36,929 nt of DNA. Source: Aldersonia kunmingensis. GTDB taxonomy: Bacteria; Actinomycetota; Actinomycetes; Mycobacteriales; Mycobacteriaceae. The stretch is taken from contig NZ_LRRB01000297.1 in assembly GCF_001646865.1 (NCBI RefSeq), forward strand, positions 1-36,929, written 5' to 3'. Below the pieces are notes generated by a model, which saw only the letters and a program-made list of their open reading frames with translations, made no database searches and was not told the DNA's origin. How positions within the stretch are numbered: position 1 is the stretch's first letter; each line of letters starts with the position of its first letter. A program made the position numbers and the translations under genes. Shown one piece after another: positions 1 to 9,625 of this stretch.

Positions 1-1706
<1,706 letters not shown>

Positions 1707-1779
1707 TTGCGAGGCGCACGCTCGCGGCGAGGGCAGGGCCACCTCGGATCGCGCTCGCGGACCGGGTGCGCGGAACACC

Positions 1780-1817
1780 GACTGCCTTGGTCCCTGCTGC
1801 CGGGGACCTATGGCACC
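1780..1817 (+). promoter_or_regulatory. Candidate pair of DevR boxes upstream of the acg-like gene
   Basis: The segment gggacctatggcacc at 1803-1817 fits the DevR pattern GGGAC-N4-G(T/G)CCC with few mismatches. On the opposite strand, 1794-1780 reads gggaccaaggcagtc, a weaker copy. The two centres are about 23 bp apart, and the two arms make a ggtccc/gggacc inverted repeat at 1789-1808. A -10-like TAGCGT near 1840 would place the stronger box around -40, the usual activating position. A further weak match, gggactccggtacc, lies at 1866-1879, next to the ribosome-binding site. These are consensus matches only; adjacency to devRS and an Acg-type gene makes them plausible. Confidence 0.5.
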
Positions 1818-1893
1818 TGTCGCGGCGGGGCGGCGAGCCTAGCGTCATGGGTACGGGTTCGCTCCGGGACTCCGGTACCGATGGAGATTTGCG

Positions 1894-2928
1894 ATGAACA
1901 CCAATTCGCTCATGCCGCCCGCGCCCGACATGATTGCCGGACCGACACCCGAGACGGTGCGCGCTGCCGTGGCGCTGGCCTGCCGCGCTCCGTCGCTGCA
2001 CAACACCCAGCCATGGAAGTGGGTGTTCGACGGTGTTGTCCTGCACCTCTACAGCGATCCCGCACGCCTGCTCCCCGAAACCGATCCCTTCGGCAGGCAG
2101 TTGCTACTCAGCTGTGGTGCGGTACTCGATCACCTGAAAGTCGCACTGGCCGTGCGGGGTTGGCGAGCCCTGGTGGTCCGCTTCCCGGATCCGACCCGCC
2201 TGGATCACCTCGCCGCAATCACCTTCACACCGGCCAGGTTCGTCACCATGGCCGAACACTTCCTCGCCGAAGCGATCGAGCGGCGCCGCACCGACCGGTC
2301 GCCGCTCAGCCCACCGGCGGACTGGGCCGACTTCGAACCGAGGATCACCGAACTGCTCGAGGACTACGCCGCGACAGCGACGTTCCTGACCCAGGACAGT
2401 CGCGGTGATCTCGCGCAGGCGTCCCGAATGACCGCCGCCCGGCGCCGGTACGACTCCATGTACCGCGCCGAACTGCGTTGGTGGACAGGCCACTCGACAC
2501 AGGTCGACGGCGTGCCCGCGAGTGTCCTTGCCACTTCCGGCGACTCCGCGCGGGTACCGCTGGGTCGCACCTTCCCCGCCGGCCAAACGATCTCTGCAGA
2601 GTCCGCACCCGAAATCGACGCCTCGGCACTGGTTGTCCTCGGCACCGAGGGTGACCACCCACTTGACTGCCTGCGATGTGGCGAAGCGCTGTCCGCGGTG
2701 CTGCTCGAGGCAACAGTCGCGGGCTACGCGACCTGCACCCTGACGCATCTGACGGAACTGCCGGCCAGCCGGGCGGTCGTCGCACAACTCGCACCCGAAT
2801 GCGGCGTGCCGCAAGTGGTCATCCGGGTCGGCGCCGCAGCGAATGAACCGTCCGACCGGCCTCGGACCGCGCGTCGCGACGTCGACTCCGTGTTCGCGAT
2901 GCGTCCACAGACCGCCCGCGCGTACTAA
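1894..2928 (+). CDS. acg: Acg-family NAD(P)H nitroreductase-like flavoprotein
   Basis: A 344-residue member of the nitroreductase fold related to M. tuberculosis Acg (Rv2032) and its DosR-regulon paralogues. Diagnostic segments are ACRAPSLHNTQPWKW (about residues 30-44), SCGAVLDHLKVAL, RRRTDRSP, YRAELRWWTG, and LRCGEALSAVLLEAT followed by TCTLTHLTELPASR. Acg proteins bind FMN, and some lack ordinary nitroreductase activity and may sequester flavin, so the enzymatic role is uncertain. The ATG at 1894 is preceded by gatggagatttgcg, giving a GGAG ribosome-binding site. The gene lies 187 bp after devS on the same strand, behind candidate DevR boxes, so hypoxic induction is expected. The C-terminal 30 residues are Arg-rich and probably disordered. 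Confidence 0.88.
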   Translation: MNTNSLMPPAPDMIAGPTPETVRAAVALACRAPSLHNTQPWKWVFDGVVLHLYSDPARLLPETDPFGRQLLLSCGAVLDHLKVALAVRGWRALVVRFPDPTRLDHLAAITFTPARFVTMAEHFLAEAIERRRTDRSPLSPPADWADFEPRITELLEDYAATATFLTQDSRGDLAQASRMTAARRRYDSMYRAELRWWTGHSTQVDGVPASVLATSGDSARVPLGRTFPAGQTISAESAPEIDASALVVLGTEGDHPLDCLRCGEALSAVLLEATVAGYATCTLTHLTELPASRAVVAQLAPECGVPQVVIRVGAAANEPSDRPRTARRDVDSVFAMRPQTARAY

Positions 2929-2941
2929 GTGACCGAGTGCC

Positions 2942-3174
2942 TCACGAAGCCCCGAGGAGGCGAAGCAAAGCCGTCGTCACCGCAGCAGCGATCACGACCA
3001 ACGCGAACGGCACTCGCCGCCATGCGAGAACTCCCGCCAACGAAAACTCCGGCCGGGCGGGCGAACCCCGCGAAGCCGTCGCCCTCGGTGAAGGTCGCGA
3101 CCCTGAACAGTGCGGTGAGCAGCGCGATGTCGCGTGCGACTCGGCGGTCGAGCCCCCGCCACGGCGCCTGCATG
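2942..3174 (-). pseudogene. Small ORF apparently split by a frameshift (or sequence error), unknown function
   Basis: This 325-bp gap (2929-3253) has no intact convincing gene, but the minus strand looks coding in two successive frames. From an ATG at 3174, one frame reads MQAPWRGLDRRVARDIALL and on to FARP near 3050, with about 90% G/C at third positions. The adjoining frame then continues as PEFSLAGVLAWRRVPFALV into a hydrophobic helix, ending LLRLLGAS at 2942, with about 75% G/C at third positions. Removing one base from the C/G-rich run at about 3046-3064 would join them into a protein of about 76 residues with one C-terminal membrane segment. No family was recognised. A weak ribosome-binding site and the possibility of chance reading keep confidence low. 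Confidence 0.35.
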
Positions 3175-3253
3175 AGTTCATCGTGCCGCTGCGCTACCGA
3201 GGCAGTCGGCGTTTGCCGCACACGAGCAGACACGATGGGCGACGATCGGGACC

Positions 3254-4465
3254 GTGACCACGACGATCGTCCTCGTAGTCGCCGCGGTCGTCGTCGCGGC
3301 GATCGCAGTCGTTGCCTGGTCACGCACGCGGCGAGTTTTCGCCACACCCGCGCAGCGAGCGGTGCATGCTGCGCTGCACACGGCTTCGCTCGCGGCACAA
3401 CCCCTGCGGCGGGGGCTCGACACCGTGTCGGCCGGTGACGCAGCACCACATCTGCAGGAGCTGACCGGCGGCGAGGCCATCGGAATCGCCGATCGTGACG
3501 GCGTTGTGCTTGCATGGTCCGGGCCGCACCGGGAACTGGCCGAAGAATTCGCGGTCACCGCGCGGCGGGCGGCCGAGGCGAACCGACGCATCCTGGTGAC
3601 CGTGCCTTCGAGCGCGGATCGTGGCCCCCGGTCGCTGGTTGCGCAGCCACTTGTCACGGCCGGACTGGGCGTGATCGGCGTACTCGGCGTACTGACCGGC
3701 AGCGAACCCGATCCGGGCATGCTCGGCGCAATCGCCGATGTCGCGCGCTACTCTTCCGGGCAGGTCGAACTCGCCGAGCTCGACGCCTCGCGGGCCCGAC
3801 TCGACCGCGCCGAAGTGCTGGCGTTGCGAGCGCAGATCAGCCCGCATTTCATCTACAACGCGCTCGGCACGATCGCGTCGTTCGTGCGCACCGACCCTGA
3901 CCGTGCGCGGGAGCTGATCCTGGAGTTCGCGGACTTCACCCGTTACTCCTTCCGTGCCGCCGGTGAGTACACGACGCTGGCGGATGAATTGCGCAATATC
4001 GACCGTTACCTGACGCTGGAGCGCGCGCGGTTCGGTGACGCGCTGCAGGTGAAGCTGCAGGTGGCCCCGGAGGTGCTCAACGTCGTGTTGCCGTTCCTCG
4101 CGTTGCAGCCGCTGGTGGAGAACGCGGTGCGGCACGGCATTGCCGGAAAGCCGGGTGGTGGTTCGGTGAGCGTTGTCGCCTCGGATGAAGGCACCGACTG
4201 CCTGATCGCCGTCGAAGACGACGGCATCGGGATGGACCCCACCCTGTTGACCTCCGGCGCTCTCGATGCCGTGACCGGCCGCGCAAACGGCGGTGACCGC
4301 CCAAACGGCGGTGCCGAAGCAGCCCATGTCGGGCTCGCCAATGTCGACGACCGATTACGTGCCGCGTTCGGCAACGACTACGGCCTCGTCGTGGAAACCG
4401 CCCCCGGCGCTGGCACGAAGGTGATCATGCGCGTCCCGAAGTTCCGGCCCGGAATTCGCGCGTGA
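3254..4465 (+). CDS. LytS/YehU-type sensor histidine kinase (His_kinase family PF06580)
   Basis: A 403-residue membrane-anchored kinase. One transmembrane helix lies at about residues 4-22, followed by a small sensory region (about 30-165) resembling a GAF-like fold, then the phosphoacceptor helix LRAQISPHFIYNALGTI with His198. The N-box is LQPLVENAVRHG (Asn290), and the ATPase G-box is EDDGIGMD at about 321-328. This arrangement is typical of LytS/YehU/BtsS kinases, which pair with LytTR-domain regulators; such a regulator follows 65 bp downstream. The GTG start at 3254 has only a weak GGGA upstream. The single helix, rather than the multi-helix LytS sensor, suggests detection of a signal at the membrane or in the cytoplasm. 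The symporter genes that follow hint at a carboxylate stimulus, which is inference. Confidence 0.9.
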   Translation: MTTTIVLVVAAVVVAAIAVVAWSRTRRVFATPAQRAVHAALHTASLAAQPLRRGLDTVSAGDAAPHLQELTGGEAIGIADRDGVVLAWSGPHRELAEEFAVTARRAAEANRRILVTVPSSADRGPRSLVAQPLVTAGLGVIGVLGVLTGSEPDPGMLGAIADVARYSSGQVELAELDASRARLDRAEVLALRAQISPHFIYNALGTIASFVRTDPDRARELILEFADFTRYSFRAAGEYTTLADELRNIDRYLTLERARFGDALQVKLQVAPEVLNVVLPFLALQPLVENAVRHGIAGKPGGGSVSVVASDEGTDCLIAVEDDGIGMDPTLLTSGALDAVTGRANGGDRPNGGAEAAHVGLANVDDRLRAAFGNDYGLVVETAPGAGTKVIMRVPKFRPGIRA

Positions 4466-4530
4466 CGACGCTCGGTTGCCTCTCTCTAGATGGGCCGAAT
4501 CGGGCACGCCCGTGGCAATATTGACCCGCA

Positions 4531-5328
4531 GTGAGCCCTTCCACCGAAACCCCGCGCGGCACCCCGCTCACCGTCCTGGCCGTGGACGACGAGCGGCCAG
4601 CATTGGATGAACTCGCCTATCTGCTGGGGCGCAACGATCACATCGGGCACGTCCATACCGCACAGGATGCGACCACGGCGCTACGTCTGCTGCGTGCCCA
4701 CACAATCGAGGCGGTCTTCCTCGACATCAACATGCCCGGGCTCGACGGTCTCGAACTTGCCGGGGTGCTCTCGGAGTTCGCGCAGCGGCCGGCGATCGTG
4801 TTCGTCACGGCGCACGACGATCGCGCCGTGGCCGCATTCGATCTCGGCGCGGTCGACTACCTACTGAAGCCCATTCGGGAGGAGCGGCTCGCCGAATCGG
4901 TCCGCCGAGTCGTCGAAGCGCGCGCGACCGTGCCGACCCCCGCGGCAGCGCAGTCCCCGGAACAGGACGAGGTGATTCCGGTCGACCTCGGCGGGGTGAC
5001 CACGATGGTGGCGCGATCAAGCATCGGTTGGGTGGAGGCCGAGGGCGACTATGCCCGGCTGCACACCAGTGGGGGCGCCCATCTCGTTCGAATTCCGTTG
5101 TCCACCTTGGCCGAGCGCTGGAGCGATGCCGGTTTCCTGCGGGTGCACCGGTCCTATCTGGTAGCGATGGGTCTTGTCACCGGGATCCGTTCGGTCGGTT
5201 CGGGGGTGGCGGTATCGCTGCGCGCCAACGGCGAATCGCCCGCGGTCGAACTACCGGTCAGCCGGCGGCACACCCGTGACCTGAAGGACCGCCTGGTGCG
5301 TGCGCCGCGGCAGCGAGGCACTCCGTGA
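4531..5328 (+). CDS. LytTR-family response regulator
   Basis: A 265-residue regulator. The receiver domain (residues 13-125) has the acidic pair VDDE (18-21), phosphoacceptor Asp65 in AVFLDINMPG, Thr93 in FVTAHDD, and Lys113 in YLLKPIREE. After a Pro/Ala-rich linker (about 125-145) comes a LytTR DNA-binding domain (about 150-257) with the segments WVEAEGDYARLHT, FLRVHRSYLV and LPVSRRH. LytTR proteins bind pairs of short direct repeats, and a matching pair is present at 7484-7513. The GTG start at 4531 lacks a clear ribosome-binding site. An AT-rich element, gcaatattg, ends about 8 nt before it, so leaderless initiation or coupling to the kinase are both possible. The stop overlaps the next gene by GTGA. 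Confidence 0.92.
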   Translation: MSPSTETPRGTPLTVLAVDDERPALDELAYLLGRNDHIGHVHTAQDATTALRLLRAHTIEAVFLDINMPGLDGLELAGVLSEFAQRPAIVFVTAHDDRAVAAFDLGAVDYLLKPIREERLAESVRRVVEARATVPTPAAAQSPEQDEVIPVDLGGVTTMVARSSIGWVEAEGDYARLHTSGGAHLVRIPLSTLAERWSDAGFLRVHRSYLVAMGLVTGIRSVGSGVAVSLRANGESPAVELPVSRRHTRDLKDRLVRAPRQRGTP

Positions 5329-5696
5329 CTACCCCGGGTGGCCGGCCGGCACGGCAGCGGGTGGTGTTGTCCGAGCGCCGAGGCGCGCGGATGGTCCGCA
5401 CCCGGGTTGAGGTGCAGGAGCAGACCGCGGTGGGCGAGGCACTGATCCGGGGGCTCATGCGCGCGCAGCTGGGCCTCGCGATCCGGGTCATGGTGCTCAC
5501 CGTTGTTGCGCTCGGCGCAATACCCCTCCTGTGCTTCGCTTTTCCCGCGATCGGTGAATTCTCCGTGTGGGGTGTGCGGCTGCCATGGCTGATCCTCGGT
5601 GCCCTCGTGTATCCCGCGTTGTTCCTGGTCGGCCGGGTGTACGTGCGTCACGCCGAGCGCAACGAGCAACAGTTCACCGATCTGCTCGACGACTGA
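5325..5696 (+). CDS. Small two-helix membrane protein, probable symporter partner
   Basis: A 123-residue protein whose GTG start overlaps the response-regulator stop (GTGA) and whose stop is 13 bp before the symporter gene. The first 45 residues are charged and probably cytoplasmic. Two membrane helices follow at about 52-72 and 82-105, and a short charged tail ends EQQFTDLLDD. Size, topology and position match the DUF485-type protein that precedes the second symporter (7623-7982), although sequence similarity is weak by eye. The role suggested is an accessory subunit for assembly or regulation of the adjacent transporter. This is inferred from context; no catalytic motif is visible. Confidence 0.75.
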   Translation: MTTPGGRPARQRVVLSERRGARMVRTRVEVQEQTAVGEALIRGLMRAQLGLAIRVMVLTVVALGAIPLLCFAFPAIGEFSVWGVRLPWLILGALVYPALFLVGRVYVRHAERNEQQFTDLLDD

Positions 5697-5709
5697 GCGG
5701 AGAAGGGTC

Positions 5710-7476
5710 GTGACCACCGATTTCACCGCGATGACTGTCCTTGGCCTGTCGTTCGCGGCGCTCGCGACCGTGGCGATCGGGGTCTACGGGGTCCGCTTGG
5801 CCCGTACTACCTCGGACTTCCTGGTCGCCTCGCGTAGTGTCGGCCCACGCTGGAACGCCGCCGCTATTTCGGGTGAATACCTTTCCGCCGCATCATTTCT
5901 CGGAGTGGCGGGGCTTATCGCGAAGTACGGTGCCGACGCCCTGTGGTACCCGATCGGATTCACTGTCGGCTATCTCGGTCTGCTGCTTTTCGTCGCGGCG
6001 CCGCTGCGCCGGTCCGGGGCCTACACCGTGCCCGACTTCGCCGAGTTCAGGCTGGGCGCCCGCTGGCTGCGCACGCTCGCCATGATCGTGGTGGCAGTGA
6101 TCTGCACGCTCTACCTGGTGCCGCAGTTCCAGGGCGCCGGCCTCACCCTGCAGACTCTGCTCGGTGTGCCCAGTTGGGTTGGCGCGGTGGTGGTGTGCGC
6201 GATCGTGGTGGCGAATGTCGCGGGTGGCGGCATGCGTTCGATCACCTTCGTGCAGGCCTTCCAGTACTGGCTCAAGCTGACCGCGGTCGCAATCCCTGCG
6301 CTCGTGCTGTGCGCGCATTTCGCCGGCTCGGGCGGCGCGCTGGGCAGCGAGGCGCCGCCGACCGTGGACCAACGCACGACGATCGACATCACCACCGATG
6401 TCGTGGTTCAGGTGCCGCTCGAGGAACGCGCCACCGTGACCGGAACGGTCGACGGCCGTGCGGTGGACGGTGCCGTGATCCTCTCCCCTGGCGAACACGA
6501 ACTCGGCAGCGGGAGCGTGCTGGTTCTCGATGCGGGTGCTGCGGTGCCGATCGTGTCCGGGGCACCCGCGGATGGTCGCGAATGGTTGCAGCCCGGTGGT
6601 GGGTTCGGCGGCGATCATCCGCTGTACCAGGTGTATTCGCTGATCATCGCGACATTCCTTGGCACGATGGGACTGCCGCATGTCCTTGTCCGCTTCTACA
6701 CCAACCCGGACGGCCGAGCCGCGCGCGCGACCTCGCTGGCGGTGATCGGACTGCTCGGCGTGTTCTACCTGTTCCCGACCCTGCTTGGCGTCTTCTCCCG
6801 GCTGTACGTGCCGGAGTTGCTGATCACCGGCACCTCGGACGCGGCGGTTTTGTTGGTGCCCGGCGCGGTGCTGAGTGGCTGGACCGGACAACTGATTGCC
6901 GCGCTCGTCGCCGCCGGGGCGATCGCTGCCTTCCTTTCGACCTCGTCCGGGCTGGTGGTGAGCATCGCGGGCGTGGTGTCCACCGACGTTCTTCGCGGGC
7001 GGGTGCGAGACTTCCGGCTCGCCGCGGTACTTGCCGGTGCGGTCCCGCTGGTGCTGTCGCTCGCGGCGGCGCAAGCCGACCTGTCCCGCACGGTCGGGCT
7101 TGTGTTTGCCGTCGCCGCCTCGACGTTGTGTCCGCTGCTGGTGCTCGGAATCTGGTGGCGCGGATTGACCGCGGTGGGCGCGGCGGCCGGACTGGTGGCG
7201 GGCGGTGTCAGTGCCACGGCGGCGGCCACGATCGCCGTCCTCGGCGGTCTCGACCACGGTGGAATTACCGGCTGGCCAGGCGCAATCCTCGGCTACCCGG
7301 CGGCGGTGACCGTCCCGCTCGCATTCGCGGTGATGATCGTGGTGAGTCACCTGACCCGTGCGCAGGTGCCGGGCGATATCGCGCGCATCCTTACCCGCCT
7401 GCATGCTCCGGAACGCACGGGTATGGGCATCGACCGGGTCGCCGATCTCGGCGACGTACCGCGACGCGAGCCCTGA
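5710..7476 (+). CDS. Sodium:solute symporter (SSS family), ActP-like, with a large extracytoplasmic insert
   Basis: A 588-residue multi-helix transporter of the sodium:solute symporter family. Family segments include SDFLVASRSVGPRWNAAAI (about 35-53), EYLSAASFLGVAGL (56-69), VPDFAEFRLGARWLR and GTMGLPHVLVRFYTNP (about 318-333). The substrate is probably a short monocarboxylate such as acetate, propionate or pyruvate, given ActP-like motifs and an acs gene downstream. Between the helix ending near residue 205 and the helix starting near 306 there is an insert of about 100 residues rich in Val, Thr, Asp and Gly. The second symporter in the window is about 50 residues shorter here. The start chosen is GTG 5710, with AGAAGGG immediately upstream; an upstream in-frame extension to 5599 would run through the preceding gene. 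Confidence 0.9.
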   Translation: MTTDFTAMTVLGLSFAALATVAIGVYGVRLARTTSDFLVASRSVGPRWNAAAISGEYLSAASFLGVAGLIAKYGADALWYPIGFTVGYLGLLLFVAAPLRRSGAYTVPDFAEFRLGARWLRTLAMIVVAVICTLYLVPQFQGAGLTLQTLLGVPSWVGAVVVCAIVVANVAGGGMRSITFVQAFQYWLKLTAVAIPALVLCAHFAGSGGALGSEAPPTVDQRTTIDITTDVVVQVPLEERATVTGTVDGRAVDGAVILSPGEHELGSGSVLVLDAGAAVPIVSGAPADGREWLQPGGGFGGDHPLYQVYSLIIATFLGTMGLPHVLVRFYTNPDGRAARATSLAVIGLLGVFYLFPTLLGVFSRLYVPELLITGTSDAAVLLVPGAVLSGWTGQLIAALVAAGAIAAFLSTSSGLVVSIAGVVSTDVLRGRVRDFRLAAVLAGAVPLVLSLAAAQADLSRTVGLVFAVAASTLCPLLVLGIWWRGLTAVGAAAGLVAGGVSATAAATIAVLGGLDHGGITGWPGAILGYPAAVTVPLAFAVMIVVSHLTRAQVPGDIARILTRLHAPERTGMGIDRVADLGDVPRREP

Positions 7477-7483
7477 CCCGCCT

Positions 7484-7513
7484 ACCGTTCGTCGCACGGA
7501 ATCGACCGTTCGG
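7484..7513 (+). promoter_or_regulatory. Direct-repeat operator matching the LytTR recognition pattern
   Basis: Two near-identical copies, accgttcgtcgcac (7484-7497) and accgttcggcgcac (7505-7518), start 21 bp apart. The first nine bases of each, ACCGTTCGT and ACCGTTCGG, satisfy the published LytR/AlgR pattern [TA][AC][CA]GTTN[AG][TG], and the spacer between them is 12 bp, within the usual 12-13. The site lies 8 bp after the first symporter stop and about 105-140 bp upstream of the DUF485 start. A weak -10-like CATTCT is at 7553-7558. The likely ligand is the LytTR regulator encoded at 4531-5328. Confidence 0.7.
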
Positions 7514-7622
7514 CGCACAATGCTCCTCTTCGGCGCGTGACCCCGACCGCACCATTCTGTTGTGACCTGGGTCTCCCTATCGTTCGAGGCGACAAATCCT
7601 CTCCGTCGCCCTAGGAGCATTC

Positions 7623-7982
7623 ATGCCCGGCACCGACATAGATACGGACGCGGGGCGCGAACACACGCCCGACGCCCAGGCCTTTCTCGACATGCAGGCA
7701 AGTCCGGAGTTCCAGGATCTGCGACACCGGCTGCGCCGCTTCATCTTTCCGATGACCGCGTTCTTCCTGATCTGGTACTTCGTTTACGTGTTGCTCGGGG
7801 CGTACGCACACGACTTCATGGCTACCAAGGTGGTCGGCAATATCAATCTCGGCCTGCTGCTCGGCCTGCTGCAGTTCGTCTCGACGTTCGTCATCACCGG
7901 CCTGTACGTGCGCTTCGCCAACCGTGAACTCGACCCGCGTGCGGCGGCGATTCGCGACGAGCTCGAGGGAGCCCAGCAGTGA
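7623..7982 (+). CDS. DUF485 family membrane protein (YjcH-like)
   Basis: A 119-residue protein of the DUF485/YjcH family, whose members are encoded directly ahead of ActP-type acetate symporters. A charged N-terminal region (1-40) contains SPEFQDLRHRLRRFIFPMT, the usual family lead-in. Two transmembrane helices follow at about 42-62 (FLIWYFVYVLLGAYA) and 76-98, then a cytoplasmic tail with YVRFANRELDPRAAAIRDE. The ATG at 7623 follows CTAGGAG with good spacing. The stop overlaps the symporter start by GTGA, so the two are translationally coupled. No enzymatic role is known; an accessory function for the symporter is likely. The LytTR-type operator upstream probably controls it. Confidence 0.93.
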   Translation: MPGTDIDTDAGREHTPDAQAFLDMQASPEFQDLRHRLRRFIFPMTAFFLIWYFVYVLLGAYAHDFMATKVVGNINLGLLLGLLQFVSTFVITGLYVRFANRELDPRAAAIRDELEGAQQ

Positions 7983-9607
7983 CCACCTCATACCTCGCTG
8001 CCGAAGTCGGCAGTCCGGCCGCCAACATCACGATCTTCGGCATCTTTGTCGCGGTGACGCTGGTCGTGGTGATCCGGGCGAGCCGCAACAACAAGACCGC
8101 GGCGGACTACTTCACCGGTGGTCGCGGCTTCTCCGGGCCGCAGAACGGCATCGCGATCGCTGGTGACTACCTGTCGGCCGCGAGCTTCCTCGGTATTGCC
8201 GGCGCGATCGCGGTCTACGGCTACGACGGGTTCCTGTACTCGATCGGCTTCCTGGTCGCGTGGCTCGTCGCGTTACTGCTGGTGGCCGAACTGCTGCGCA
8301 ACACGGGCAAGTTCACCATGGCCGACGTACTGAGCTTCCGGTTGAAGCAACGCCCGGTACGCATGGCCGCCGCGATCTCGACGCTGACGGTTTCGCTGTT
8401 CTACCTGCTCGCCCAGATGGCCGGCGCCGGCGGACTCGTCGCGCTGCTCCTCGACATCGAAGGCCGCACGGGCCAGTCGATCGTGATCGCGATCGTCGGC
8501 GCGCTGATGATCCTCTACGTCCTCATCGGCGGCATGAAAGGCACCACCTGGGTGCAGATCATCAAGGCCGTGCTGCTCATCGCGGGCGCCGCGTTCATGA
8601 CCGTGATGGTGCTGGCGAAGTTCGGCTTCAACCTCTCCGACATCCTCGGCTCGGCGCAGGAAGCGGTTTCCGGTTCGTCCAGCGAGGCCGTCGCCGGCCG
8701 CGACGTGCTTGCGCCGGGCGCTCAGTACGGCGGCAGCGCCACCTCGCAGATCAACTTCGTCTCGCTCGGTATCGCCCTGGTGCTCGGCACCGCCGGTCTG
8801 CCACATGTGCTGATGCGCTTCTACACGGTGCCTACCGCGAAGGAAGCCCGTCGCTCGGTGGTCTGGGCGATCGGCCTGATCGGCGCGTTCTACCTGTTCA
8901 CCCTGGTGCTCGGCTATGGCGCCGCCGCGATCGTCGGCCCGGACAAGATCCTGGCCTCCGCCGGCGGACAGAACTCGGCGGCGCCGCTGCTCGCGTTCGA
9001 ACTCGGCGGTGTCCTGCTGCTCGGCATCATCTCCGCGGTGGCGTTCGCGACGATCCTCGCCGTGGTCGCCGGCCTCACGATCACCGCTTCGGCGTCGTTC
9101 GCGCACGACATCTACGCCAGCGTGATCAAGCGCGGCAAGGCAGACGAGTTCGAGCAAGTGCGGGTCTCGCGGATCACCGCCGTGGTCATCGGTGTGCTCG
9201 CGATCGGGCTCGGCATCCTCGCGAACGGCCAGAACATCGCGTTCCTCGTCGCGCTGGCGTTCGCGGTGGCTGCGTCGGCGAACCTCCCGACGATCCTGTA
9301 CTCGCTGTTCTGGAAGCGCTTCAACACCCAGGGCGCGCTGTGGAGCATGTACGGCGGCCTGATCAGCACCATCGTGTTGATCGTGTTCTCCCCCGCCGTC
9401 TCGGGAACGAAGACCTCGATGATCCCCGGTTCGGACTTCTCCTGGTTCCCGCTGTCCAACCCGGGCATCGTGTCGATCCCACTGGCGTTCGCGCTGGGCA
9501 TCCTCGGCACGCTGCTGTCGAAGGATCGTGGAAACGACGCCAAGAACGCCGAAATGGAGGTGCGTTCACTCACGGGAGTCGGCGCCGAAAAGGCGGTGGT
9601 GCACTGA
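7979..9607 (+). CDS. actP: Cation/acetate symporter (ActP/MctC type)
   Basis: A 542-residue sodium:solute symporter that should take up acetate and related short monocarboxylates such as propionate and pyruvate, as ActP (E. coli) and MctC (Corynebacterium) do. Visible segments are AADYFTGGRGFSGPQNG (about 43-59), GDYLSAASFLGIAGAIAV (62-79), FTMADVLSFRLKQRPVRM, LIGGMKGTTWVQIIKAVLL and GTAGLPHVLMRFYTVPTAKE. About 13 membrane helices are expected. The GTG start overlaps the DUF485 stop. Acetyl-CoA synthetase follows 144 bp downstream on the same strand, giving an uptake-and-activation module. Compared with the first symporter it lacks the large extracytoplasmic insert. Confidence 0.94.
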   Translation: MTTSYLAAEVGSPAANITIFGIFVAVTLVVVIRASRNNKTAADYFTGGRGFSGPQNGIAIAGDYLSAASFLGIAGAIAVYGYDGFLYSIGFLVAWLVALLLVAELLRNTGKFTMADVLSFRLKQRPVRMAAAISTLTVSLFYLLAQMAGAGGLVALLLDIEGRTGQSIVIAIVGALMILYVLIGGMKGTTWVQIIKAVLLIAGAAFMTVMVLAKFGFNLSDILGSAQEAVSGSSSEAVAGRDVLAPGAQYGGSATSQINFVSLGIALVLGTAGLPHVLMRFYTVPTAKEARRSVVWAIGLIGAFYLFTLVLGYGAAAIVGPDKILASAGGQNSAAPLLAFELGGVLLLGIISAVAFATILAVVAGLTITASASFAHDIYASVIKRGKADEFEQVRVSRITAVVIGVLAIGLGILANGQNIAFLVALAFAVAASANLPTILYSLFWKRFNTQGALWSMYGGLISTIVLIVFSPAVSGTKTSMIPGSDFSWFPLSNPGIVSIPLAFALGILGTLLSKDRGNDAKNAEMEVRSLTGVGAEKAVVH

Positions 9608-9625
9608 CCGGGTAGTTCGAAAACT

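Noticed and set aside
7561-7576. GlxR/Crp-like site tgtgacctgggtctcc upstream of the DUF485 gene
   Set aside because: Only the left half matches TGTGA-N6-TCACA; the right half is poor, so it is not supported.
5893-7620. 575-residue minus-strand ORF opposite the first symporter
   Set aside because: It is the antisense reading of a clear transporter; composition is Arg/His/Gly-rich with no family features. Long shadows are expected at this GC content.
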